Positions 18,480-26,048 of a stretch of DNA of 64,000 bases are shown in pieces. Positions within the stretch are counted from its first letter, which is position 1; each line of letters starts with the position of its first letter. The notes below the pieces were generated by a model that saw only the letters and a program-made list of their open reading frames with translations, was not told the origin of the DNA and made no database searches. The translations under genes and the position numbers were made by a program. The stretch is from the NCBI RefSeq assembly GCF_001463745.1, contig NZ_BBWJ01000044.1, forward strand, positions 124,001 through 188,000. Direction: 5' to 3'. Source of the stretch: Aureimonas sp. AU22 (GTDB lineage Bacteria; Pseudomonadota; Alphaproteobacteria; Rhizobiales; Rhizobiaceae).

Positions 18480-19736
18480 ATGTTGAACACGGTGAACTCG
18501 CTGGAAGCGCTGGTTCATGGCCGCAAGCCCGGCCATAGCCTCGAAGCGCCCTTCTACACGTCGCCCGACGTCTTTCAGGCCGATATGGAGGCGATCTTCT
18601 ATCGCCACTGGATCTACGTCGGCGTGGAACCGGATGTGCCCGAGCCCGGCGACGTCGCAACCGTCGACATCGGCAAGGCGTCGATCCTCATCATCCGCGA
18701 CGACGACAACGAGGTCCGCGCCTTCTTCAACGTGTGCCGTCACCGCGGCGCCCGGCTGATCGACGAGGAAAAGACCACCGTCGGCAACCTCGTCTGCCGG
18801 TATCACTCCTGGACCTATGGTCTCGACGGCCGGCTGGTCCACGCTCCCCACATGGGGTCGGACTTCGATCCGTCCTGCAAGGGGCTGAAGCCGGTGCATC
18901 TACGCTCGGTCGAAGGGCTGCTCTTCGTATGTCTTGCCGACAACCCGCCGGCGGACTTCGACCAGCTCGCCGCTCGCATGGGGCCCTACATCGCGCCCCA
19001 TAACGTCCGTGGAACCAAGATCGCCTATCAGAGCGATCTGATCGAGATGGGCAACTGGAAGCTCACGCTCGAGAACAATCGCGAGTGCTATCACTGCGAG
19101 GCGAACCATCCCGAGCTGACGGTCCCGCTGTTCGCTTACGGCTTCGGCTTCTCGCCGGAGGAGATGGACCCCATCGACCTCGAGAATGCCCAGCGTTACG
19201 ACGCGCTGCGCCAGACGAGCCATGCCGAATGGGAGGACATGGGGCTGCCGTCGCGGGAGATCGAGGAACTCGATACGCTCGTCAGCGGCTTCCGCACGGA
19301 GCGCCTGCCGCTGGACGGCGACGGTGAAAGCCACACGATGGATACGCGGGCGGCCTGCAGCATTCCGCTCGGCCGCTTCTCGACGACCAAGCTCGGCGGC
19401 CTGTCCTTCTGGACGCAACCCAATTCCTGGCACCACTTCCTCGGTGACCACATCGTCACCTTCTCGGTGCTGCCGCTCGACGAGGGGCGCACGCTCGTTC
19501 GCACCAAGTGGCTCGTGAACAAGGATGCGGTGGAAGGCGTCGACTACGAGATCGACCGCCTCATCGAGGTCTGGACCGCCACCAACGCCCAGGATGCAAG
19601 CCTCGTCGAGATGTGCCAGCAGGGCGCGCTCAGCCCGGCCTACGAGCCGGGTCCCTACTCGCCGAACACGGAAATGCTCGTCGAGAAGTTCATCCGCTGG
19701 TATGTGGCGCGCATGTCGGACTACCTCTCCAAATGA
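18480..19736 (+). CDS. gbcA: Glycine betaine demethylase, Rieske oxygenase subunit
   Basis: 418 residues of the ring-hydroxylating-oxygenase alpha-subunit type. Rieske 2Fe-2S ligands are Cys86, His88, Cys106 and His109 (CRHRG then CRYHSW). The mononuclear iron histidines are His205 and His210 in NRECYHCEANH. In pseudomonads GbcA with GbcB converts glycine betaine to dimethylglycine and formaldehyde using O2 and reductant. Stachydrine demethylases (Stc2) are close relatives, so substrate is inferred from the sox, fdhA and betaine-transport neighbourhood. It overlaps gbcB by 4 bp. Confidence 0.9.
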   Translation: MLNTVNSLEALVHGRKPGHSLEAPFYTSPDVFQADMEAIFYRHWIYVGVEPDVPEPGDVATVDIGKASILIIRDDDNEVRAFFNVCRHRGARLIDEEKTTVGNLVCRYHSWTYGLDGRLVHAPHMGSDFDPSCKGLKPVHLRSVEGLLFVCLADNPPADFDQLAARMGPYIAPHNVRGTKIAYQSDLIEMGNWKLTLENNRECYHCEANHPELTVPLFAYGFGFSPEEMDPIDLENAQRYDALRQTSHAEWEDMGLPSREIEELDTLVSGFRTERLPLDGDGESHTMDTRAACSIPLGRFSTTKLGGLSFWTQPNSWHHFLGDHIVTFSVLPLDEGRTLVRTKWLVNKDAVEGVDYEIDRLIEVWTATNAQDASLVEMCQQGALSPAYEPGPYSPNTEMLVEKFIRWYVARMSDYLSK

Positions 19737-20875
19737 CGATCGGAGACGTCGGACAGAACCCAAGCGTCGCTCCCGCCGCCATCGACCTGGCCGACGGCAT
19801 CTGGGACAGCGAGGCGGACGACGCACTCGTCTGCCAGGCCGTCTGGCAGGAGACGCACGACGTGAAGACGTTCGTGCTGAAGCCGGCGGTCCCCGGGCGT
19901 TTCCGCTTCCGGCCCGGTCAGTTCATGACCTACGCCTTCGAGATCGACGGCGAGGTGATCTACCGCTGCTACACGATCTCCTCCGCGCCGACGCGTCCTG
20001 ACCGGCTGTCCCTGACCGTGAAGCGCGTGCCCGGCGGCCCCGTCTCCAACTGGCTGCACGACAATCTGAAGCCCGGCATGACCATCCGTGCCGTTGGACC
20101 GATGGGCGAGTTCACCTGCAGCGCGCACCCTGCCCGGAAGTACCTGTTCCTGTCGGGCGGCAGCGGCATCACACCGCTGATGTCGATGGCCCGGACCTTC
20201 CAGGATCTCGGCCAGCAGGAAGACGTCGTCTTCGTGCACGCGGCACGCTCCCCCGCCGACATCATCTTCCGCGACGAACTGGAAGGGATGGCGCGCGTGA
20301 ACGCCTCCTTCCGCTTCGTGCCGATCGTGCAGGACGTGACGCCGCTGTCGCCGTCGAGCGGACTGCGAGGCTTCCTGAACCGCGGGATCCTCGATCTCGT
20401 CGCGCCGGATTTCCTCGACCGCGAGGTCTTCGTCTGCGGACCCGCACCCTTCATGACGGCGGTTCGGGAGATGCTCGTCGCAGCCGGCTTCGACCTTGGC
20501 CATTACCATGACGAGAGCTTCAACTTCGAAGCGCTGTCCGCTGGAGAACAGGCCGAGGCGATGGTCGCGGAAACGCAGCTCGAAAGCGAGGCGCAGGCCG
20601 AGCCGGAGATCCAGACCTATACCGTGGAGTTCACCAAGACCCGTCGCAGCATCGAGGTGGCCGAGACCATGACGGTGCTCGAAGCGGCGAAGCGGGCCGG
20701 CATGCGCCTTCCATCCTCGTGTTCGCAGGGCCTGTGCGGCACATGCAAGTCCAAGAAGGTGTCGGGCACCGTCGAGATGACCCACCAGGGCGGCATCCGC
20801 CAGCGCGAGATCGACGCCGGCATGGTGCTCCTCTGCTGTTCCAAACCGACGAGCAACCTTGTGATCGAACGCTGA
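19733..20875 (+). CDS. gbcB: Glycine betaine demethylase, reductase subunit
   Basis: 380 residues. An FAD-binding ferredoxin-reductase domain (RCYTISSAP flavin motif, then LSGGSGITPLMSM for NAD) is followed by a C-terminal plant-type 2Fe-2S domain. Its cluster cysteines are in CSQGLCGTC and the distal LLCC. It passes electrons from NAD(P)H through FAD and 2Fe-2S to the Rieske centre of GbcA. The ATG at 19733 shares ATGA with the gbcA stop. A spacer of about 30 acidic, Glu/Gln-rich residues links the two domains. Confidence 0.92.
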   Translation: MTIGDVGQNPSVAPAAIDLADGIWDSEADDALVCQAVWQETHDVKTFVLKPAVPGRFRFRPGQFMTYAFEIDGEVIYRCYTISSAPTRPDRLSLTVKRVPGGPVSNWLHDNLKPGMTIRAVGPMGEFTCSAHPARKYLFLSGGSGITPLMSMARTFQDLGQQEDVVFVHAARSPADIIFRDELEGMARVNASFRFVPIVQDVTPLSPSSGLRGFLNRGILDLVAPDFLDREVFVCGPAPFMTAVREMLVAAGFDLGHYHDESFNFEALSAGEQAEAMVAETQLESEAQAEPEIQTYTVEFTKTRRSIEVAETMTVLEAAKRAGMRLPSSCSQGLCGTCKSKKVSGTVEMTHQGGIRQREIDAGMVLLCCSKPTSNLVIER

Positions 20876-20918
20876 ACGCGGCCGCGTCTGGCGCCTGAGG
20901 TAGAGGCTCGACTCCAAG

Positions 20919-20938
20919 CGCGCTCCGGTCCGGGCGCG
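20919..20938. terminator. Possible bidirectional hairpin between gbcB and the ROK-family gene
   Basis: A GC-only imperfect hairpin (CGCGCTCCG / CGGGCGCG) lies between two convergent genes. There is no T-run on either side, so a terminator function is only suggested by position. Confidence 0.3.
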
Positions 20939-21994
20939 TCAGTGATTCTGGAAGCTGCAGTTTCCCAAACCCGTCCCCAGAGTCACGGCTGCCCACCGTT
21001 CCACATCGCGCATCTCGGTCAGTTCGCTCAGCGCCTGTACCACTGCGTCGTTGTGAAGCACGACTGCGGGTCGCCGACCGGCTATCGCGCCGACTTCAGC
21101 CGCGATGGCCTTCGGCAGCTCGAACTCGCCGTCGCTCCAGTCGCCGGGAAGGTTTTGTCCCCCGCGCGCGAGCCGTCCGTCGGAGCACACGATGCCTGGG
21201 CACGAAAGGCCTACCAACGGTGCAAGCCGGATGCCGTTGGATTGCGCGTGACGCACCATTCCACGAATTCCCTTGGCGATCCGCTCCACCACCGCTTCGC
21301 GGCTTACGTCCTCTTCCGCGTGACACCACTTGTCGTGCCGAATGACGCTCGCCGATCGCGGACCGTCTTTCCAGTGCGCGGACCGAACGATGCCCCAGCG
21401 AACGTTCGTGCCACCGATATCGACAGCGACGAATGCCTCGCCCGCCTCCAGCGCTCCAGCGGGCGCGGCAACGGTCCAGCCGATCATTCCCGCTTCGTCG
21501 GGAGCATGATGCAGGCGCCGTAACTCCAGATCGGGGCGGTCCACGCGCAGTCGCGACTGGGTTCGTCGTACCAGCTCGGCGCCGACATCGCCTTCCATCA
21601 GCCCACCGCCGCAGACGACGCGTTGCGTGCCGCGCCATTCCGCCGTTTCCAGGAACTCCGCAAGCACGGCCGCGAACCGCTGGGAAAAGGCGCCGATGGC
21701 GTTTTCGATCACACGCCCTTCCGCGGTCGAGTTCCTTTCGCGCAGCGCGGCATCAAGATCGTCACCAGTCAGCTCGTGCGTACGGTCGCTTCCAAAGGGT
21801 GGGTGCCCCGTAGCGTCGATACGATGACGCTCGCGGCGAAGCACCTTCCGGAACTCCGATCCGCTGGCAAGGTCGCCGAGGAACGTGTCGCCGTCTTTCA
21901 AGGGAAGGCTGTAGCTACGCACTTCCACGTCGGAGAACCGCGTCTCGCCGTGGCGAACAGGGAGCGCGCTCGCAAGTGGGTCCATTCGTCTCAT
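20939..21994 (-). CDS. ROK-family sugar-kinase-like protein with circularly permuted motif order
   Basis: 351 residues from ATG 21994, which has AGGA upstream (ATG 21985 is also possible). ROK motifs are all present but in an unusual order. The segment normally found at the C-terminus comes first (VVCGGG at about 127-131, DEAGMIGW at 166-173). The segment normally at the N-terminus, with the phosphate-binding DIGGTN (192-197), follows. Then come NLPGDW (281-286), the HND containing the catalytic Asp (314-316) and TLGTGLG (338-344) close to the stop. I recall similarly ordered ROK proteins in other Hyphomicrobiales, so this is a family rather than an assembly error. Substrate unknown. The zinc-finger CxCGxxGC of classical ROK kinases is absent. 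Confidence 0.75.
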   Translation of the reverse strand: MRRMDPLASALPVRHGETRFSDVEVRSYSLPLKDGDTFLGDLASGSEFRKVLRRERHRIDATGHPPFGSDRTHELTGDDLDAALRERNSTAEGRVIENAIGAFSQRFAAVLAEFLETAEWRGTQRVVCGGGLMEGDVGAELVRRTQSRLRVDRPDLELRRLHHAPDEAGMIGWTVAAPAGALEAGEAFVAVDIGGTNVRWGIVRSAHWKDGPRSASVIRHDKWCHAEEDVSREAVVERIAKGIRGMVRHAQSNGIRLAPLVGLSCPGIVCSDGRLARGGQNLPGDWSDGEFELPKAIAAEVGAIAGRRPAVVLHNDAVVQALSELTEMRDVERWAAVTLGTGLGNCSFQNH

Positions 21995-22097
21995 CCCGTC
22001 CTGGGCTGTTCGAAAGCCAAAGACGGAATGGACCGCCGAGTTCCGGCAACTTTTCGCGAGCATCACCCGGAGCCGCGGAACCGGCGAGGCAGGCAAA

Positions 22098-22173
22098 TGG
22101 CGACCCCGGCAGGATTCGAACCTGCGACCATCGGCTTAGAAGGCCGGTGCTCTATCCACTGAGCTACGGGGCC
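22098..22173 (-). tRNA. tRNA-Arg (anticodon TCT)
   Basis: Minus-strand cloverleaf of 76 nt including an encoded CCA. The acceptor stem GGCCCCG pairs with CGGGGTC (one G-T), discriminator G73. The anticodon loop CTTCTAA gives TCT and the T-loop is TTCGAAT. It reads AGA, a rare codon in this GC-rich genome. Confidence 0.97.
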
Positions 22174-22191
22174 GCGGGCGCTGAGCCGCGG

Positions 22192-22497
22192 TCAGTGCGT
22201 CCAGGGCTGGGCGCGATCGTAGCGGAAGTTGTCGGTGTAGGACACCTTCGGTCGACCGGCGATATGCTGCTCTTCCACGCGATACGGAATGCCGTTGCGC
22301 TCGGCATATTCGATCGCCAGTTCCTTGGTCTCGAACGAGAGGCGGATCTGCGAGCGCATGTCCCGCGAGGACGTGTAGCCCATCAGCGGCTCTACGGTCT
22401 TGGGATCTTCCGGCTCATACAGAAACAGCCATTCGCGGGTGTTCCCCTTGCCCGACTGCATAGCCGTGCGGGCCGGACGATAGATGCGGGCCACCAT
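22192..22497 (-). CDS. Complex I accessory subunit of the NDUFS4 (ETC complex I) type
   Basis: 101 residues matching the ETC complex I subunit conserved region, with MVARIYRPARTAMQSG at the start and TREWLFLYEP in the middle. It is the alphaproteobacterial counterpart of mitochondrial NDUFS4, a peripheral-arm accessory subunit of NADH:quinone oxidoreductase. I start at ATG 22497, where the family begins, not at the in-frame ATG ten residues upstream. It is enclosed by two tRNA genes on the same strand, away from the nuo operon as is common in this class. Confidence 0.9.
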   Translation of the reverse strand: MVARIYRPARTAMQSGKGNTREWLFLYEPEDPKTVEPLMGYTSSRDMRSQIRLSFETKELAIEYAERNGIPYRVEEQHIAGRPKVSYTDNFRYDRAQPWTH

Positions 22498-22541
22498 GTT
22501 CGTGCCGTCTCCGAATTCGTTGTCCAACGGTGTGTCCGAAA

Positions 22542-22618
<77 letters not shown>

Positions 22619-22707
22619 ACGAACCGGAACCATCCGAAACACTGGGCTTCTAGACCAAGGCTGGAAGCGGCGCAATGCGATGCCGGCCTTATGCCCAACA
22701 CTTGGTT

Positions 22708-23163
22708 TCACGGTTTGATCAGCGGGTGCTCCAGCCGGTCGCCCGCCTTCGCTCCATAGCCCGCCGCCGCCCCGCCATTGATTTCCAGGACATAGCGAAC
22801 CGGCTTGCCCGATGGAATGGTTTCGAGCGAGTGCGGCTTGGCGTTCCGTGCGATTCGCACGATCGTCCCTGTCTTGTCGATGAACAGCATGTCCAAGGGA
22901 ATCAGCGTGTTCTTCATCCACATGCTGACGGGACGGCTTTCCCTAAAGTCGAAGAGCATCCCCGTATCGTCCGCGAGGCTTTCGCGGTTCATCAGGCCGA
23001 TCTCGCGCTCTTTCGGCGTGGCGGCAACCTCGACCTCGATCGCATGCGAGCCGGAGGCCGTGACGAGGGTCGCCGTGTCCGCCTGGGCTGCGGTCCCAAG
23101 GGTCAGGACTACCGGAAGCGTCAAGGCGACGGCACGCAGGAACGGCGTGACACCGGACACCAT
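22708..23163 (-). CDS. Exported DUF192 family protein
   Basis: 151 residues with a signal peptide (about 1-27, ending TAAQAD), then a DUF192 domain. Family hallmarks are TPKEREIGLMNRESL and VSMWMKNTLIPLDMLF, near FIDKTGTIVRI. Function is not established; DUF192 proteins are small exported beta-rich domains. ATG 23163 overlaps by one base (TGATG) the stop of the cold-shock gene upstream, so the two are translationally coupled, an arrangement conserved in many Hyphomicrobiales as far as I recall. Confidence 0.85.
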   Translation of the reverse strand: MVSGVTPFLRAVALTLPVVLTLGTAAQADTATLVTASGSHAIEVEVAATPKEREIGLMNRESLADDTGMLFDFRESRPVSMWMKNTLIPLDMLFIDKTGTIVRIARNAKPHSLETIPSGKPVRYVLEINGGAAAGYGAKAGDRLEHPLIKP

Positions 23164-23738
23164 CAGTGCGTCCCCACGCGGATCGGCCCGGACACGGGGT
23201 GAATTTCCGCTGCCATCAAGCCTTTTTCGCCCTGCCCGAACCGCACGAGCACATCCTGCCCGGGGCGCAGTTCCGCCATGCCGCAACGACGCAGCGTCTC
23301 CATGTGCACGAAGATGTCCTCCGTGTCCTCGCCCCGGGAGATGAAGCCGTAGCCTTTGCTGCGGTTGAACCACTTCACGGACGCGCGTTCCAATTCGCTC
23401 GTCGGAACGACCTGGACGTGCGTGCGGCCGGGGGATGCCGGGCTCGGCGCGACGGCGGTCGACGTGTCCATGCTGAGGACATGGAACGCCTGCAGACCCC
23501 GCTCGCCCCGCTGAACTTCGCAGACCACGGTGGCCCCTTCCAGCGCGGTCGAGAATCCGTCACGACGCAGGCACGTGACATGGAGGAGGATGTCATCCCC
23601 TCCTTCGTCCGGCACGATGAAGCCGAAGCCCTTCGCGACGTCGAACCACTTAATCCGGCCCGACACCGTCTCGAGATCGAGCGCCTGTGGAACGCTGTCT
23701 TCCTCGTGAGCAGATATGGTGGGTGCACGCACTGTCAT
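23163..23738 (-). CDS. Cold-shock-like protein with two CSD domains
   Basis: 191 residues holding two complete cold-shock domains. The first starts at GRIKWFDVAKGFGFI (about 27-90) and the second at ASVKWFNRSKGYGFI (about 120-185). Both contain the two RNA-binding motifs (KGFGFI/KGYGFI and ILLHV/IFVHM). They are joined by a linker of about 25 residues rich in Pro, Ala and Ser. Double-CSD proteins are typical of alphaproteobacteria and act as single-stranded RNA/DNA chaperones. I take ATG 23738; an in-frame ATG 27 codons upstream adds poorly conserved sequence. Confidence 0.88.
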   Translation of the reverse strand: MTVRAPTISAHEEDSVPQALDLETVSGRIKWFDVAKGFGFIVPDEGGDDILLHVTCLRRDGFSTALEGATVVCEVQRGERGLQAFHVLSMDTSTAVAPSPASPGRTHVQVVPTSELERASVKWFNRSKGYGFISRGEDTEDIFVHMETLRRCGMAELRPGQDVLVRFGQGEKGLMAAEIHPVSGPIRVGTH

Positions 23739-24066
23739 CGAACGTATTGCCTCGTCGGCCGCCGCGGCCCGCCACGGGAACGGCTTTGCACCGGCCGTCC
23801 ACTTCTCCATGCAGGACACGTCAGCATTCGCGATCCGATGCCATTCGTCAAACGATCACCTGAGGTTTCAGAATAGTTTGAATGGTGAGTTTGGGAATCC
23901 TTCGACCCGTCGTTTTTCGCGTTCCACCGAAAAAAACTGCCACCCGGCGCGCCCGCGCAAGGTTCGCAAAAAGGCGCGCGCTTAAGGCGTGGTCGAGTGG
24001 GCGCCGTATTGGCAGATCGGGCGTCGCCACTATGTCGCAACGGAACGACGTTCGGAGCAAAGACCT
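23739..24066. other. Divergent intergenic region, cold-shock gene / glyoxalase
   Basis: About 330 bp between two divergent starts, with an AT-richer centre near 23865-23930. It probably contains both promoters and the long 5' leader usual for cold-shock genes, but no hexamers are convincing. A TGTCGCAA at 24033-24040 lacks a partner box 32 or 21 bp away. Confidence 0.4.
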
Positions 24067-24507
24067 ATGCGATATCTGCACACGATGGTTCGGATCACCG
24101 ACATCGATCGGTCCCTCGACTTCTACTGCGGCAAGATGGGCATGGTCGAGGTGCGCCGGACCGAGAGCCAAGGCGGGCGCTTCACCTTGATCTTCCTGGC
24201 GGCGCGCGACGACGAATCCGCTGGACGCTCGCAAGCGGCGCCGCTGCTGGAGCTGACCTACAACTGGGACGCCGAGGACTATTCCGGCGGACGCAACTTC
24301 GGTCACCTCGCCTACGAGGTGGACGACATCTACGAGACCTGCCAGCGGCTGATGGACCAGGGGGTGACGATCAATCGCCCGCCCCGCGATGGTCGCATGG
24401 CCTTCGTCAAATCGCCGGACGAGATCTCGATCGAGATCCTCCAGCGCGGCGAAGCGAAGCCGCAGGCGGAGCCGTGGTCGTCGATGCCGAACACCGGCAC
24501 CTGGTAG
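24067..24507 (+). CDS. gloA: Lactoylglutathione lyase (glyoxalase I)
   Basis: 146 residues, one vicinal-oxygen-chelate domain. Metal ligands expected of glyoxalase I are visible: His5 in RYLHTMVRI, Glu in LELTYN, His in NFGHLAYEV and Glu in SIEILQR. It isomerises the hemithioacetal of methylglyoxal and glutathione to S-lactoylglutathione. The start ATG 24067 (MRYLHTMVRI) is the family start. Stand-alone gene. Confidence 0.93.
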   Translation: MRYLHTMVRITDIDRSLDFYCGKMGMVEVRRTESQGGRFTLIFLAARDDESAGRSQAAPLLELTYNWDAEDYSGGRNFGHLAYEVDDIYETCQRLMDQGVTINRPPRDGRMAFVKSPDEISIEILQRGEAKPQAEPWSSMPNTGTW

Positions 24508-24703
24508 AATTCATGGTGAACCGAGGCAACACTAGCCTCGGAAACGACACAGTGATAACCAATTGATCACTTTTTCGCGGTCGGGCCTTCGCGGGTCCGC
24601 GCTTTGGGGAAGCGAACGCGAGTGAGGCGGCAGTCTGCCGAACGTCCATTGTGGGCGTCGGTCATGGCTTGGACGAGGGCATTGCGACGCCATCGTCGAG
24701 AGG

Positions 24704-25777
24704 GTGGACGACCGATTGACCAAACGATTCTTCTCCGTTCGCCGCGCGGTGTCGCGCAAGGCCATCCTGACGGCGACCGTCGTGTCGCTCGCCCCTCTCC
24801 TCGGGGGGTGCGTATCGGCGGTGGACGAAACCAACGCCTTCGGGTTCGCTCAGGCACCGGAACCCAAGTCCGTCGAGGACGCAATCGAGCAGGACGCCTC
24901 GGCCTCGAAGACGTCCGAGGACGGATCGGAAACGGAGACCGCGGAGGGCGCCGCCCCACCGACATCTCCCGCAAAGCGGGTCGCTGAACAGATCAGCCCA
25001 TCGACTGCTGCGAAGATCGCCGAGACGGATGCGCCGGCCAGAACCGACGAGCAGGCTGTGGCGGTCGCGGAAGCTGGAGGGATCAAGCCCGGCAACTTCC
25101 TGACGCGCACGTCCAGCCCACCCGTCGCGGCCTTCGCGGCGCCCCGGAAGGCGGAAGCCGACCGCTCTCTCTATGCATCCCTCTACAACCAGTCCGAGGC
25201 CAAGACGCCGCTTCGCAACGCGGAAGCCGGCAAGAGCAACCGCGTCGTGGTGCATCAGCGATCCGATGCCGACGTCGACAACGGCACCAACGCGCTGCCG
25301 GGCGTCGACCCGAAGTCGCTGTTCGAGATCGGGCAACGTGCATCCGTCGATTCGGAGCTGATGGACGACATCGGCAGCAGCTATCAGCTCGCATCGTTGT
25401 CGGGCATCGCGCGCCTCGCACCAAGCGGTCTTCTGATCCAGCGCGAAGACGTCGTGACGAACTGCTTCGATTCCAACCTCATGGCGCTGATCAGTCAGGT
25501 CGAGACCCGTTTCAAGCAGAAGGTGGTCATCACCTCCGGGTTCCGCTCGCCATCGCACAACCGTCGTGTCAACGGCGCCAAGGCGTCGATGCACATGGCC
25601 TGCAAGGCGGCCGATCTGCACGTGCCGGGAGTGAACGGCCAGGAGGTCGCCCGGTTCGTGCGCGCGCTGCCGGGCCGCGGCGGCGTCGGCACCTACTGCC
25701 ATACGGCTGCGATCCACATCGACGTCGGCAAGATGCGCGACTGGAACTGGCCTTGCCGTCGTCGCCAGACGACCTGA
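24704..25777 (+). CDS. Lipoprotein with C-terminal M15-type D,D-peptidase domain
   Basis: 357 residues from GTG 24704. A long N-terminal lipoprotein signal ends in the lipobox LLGGC (Cys at about 36). About 150 residues of low-complexity, Ala/Glu/Ser-rich linker follow. The C-terminal peptidase M15_3 (YcbK-like) domain covers about 235-350: TSGFRSPSHNRR, SMHMACKAADLHV (zinc His and Asp) and HTAAIHIDVG (zinc His). It is probably a periplasmic murein-remodelling D-Ala-carboxypeptidase. No coupled neighbours; tRNA-Glu follows. Confidence 0.8.
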   Translation: MDDRLTKRFFSVRRAVSRKAILTATVVSLAPLLGGCVSAVDETNAFGFAQAPEPKSVEDAIEQDASASKTSEDGSETETAEGAAPPTSPAKRVAEQISPSTAAKIAETDAPARTDEQAVAVAEAGGIKPGNFLTRTSSPPVAAFAAPRKAEADRSLYASLYNQSEAKTPLRNAEAGKSNRVVVHQRSDADVDNGTNALPGVDPKSLFEIGQRASVDSELMDDIGSSYQLASLSGIARLAPSGLLIQREDVVTNCFDSNLMALISQVETRFKQKVVITSGFRSPSHNRRVNGAKASMHMACKAADLHVPGVNGQEVARFVRALPGRGGVGTYCHTAAIHIDVGKMRDWNWPCRRRQTT

Positions 25778-25904
25778 CGAACCCGCTTCGATACGCCGGC
25801 TCGACCCTTCTGGCGGCGATGCCGGCGCATCCCTGAAAAGCTGCTCGCCGACATCGTTTCCGGGTTGCGCCGTCCAGCGACTCGCCGTATAGACCCACTC
25901 GTCC

Positions 25905-25979
25905 GCGCCCGTCGTCTATCGGTTAGGACGCCACCCTTTCACGGTGGAGAGAGGGGTTCGATTCCCCTCGGGCGTACCA
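25905..25979 (+). tRNA. tRNA-Glu (anticodon TTC)
   Basis: 75-nt cloverleaf with encoded CCA. The acceptor GCGCCCG pairs with CGGGCGT, including the G-T closing pair common in this class. The anticodon stem CCACC/GGTGG encloses CTTTCAC, giving TTC. T-arm AGGGG-TTCGATT-CCCCT. Confidence 0.97.
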
Positions 25980-26048
25980 CTCCTTTTCCTTCGATCTACA
26001 GCCTTCCGCCGAGAGCATTCTCCGCTCCACCAAGTCCGGCTGCCGACC

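Noticed and set aside
24033-24040. Another TGTCGCAA box 27 bp upstream of gloA
   Set aside because: No partner box at 32 or 21 bp and no metabolic link; an 8-mer is expected a few times by chance in 64 kb.
25905-25979. G-U first pair of tRNA-Glu as a sign of a degenerate tRNA
   Set aside because: The same closing pair is usual for tRNA-Glu in this class and all other stems are intact.
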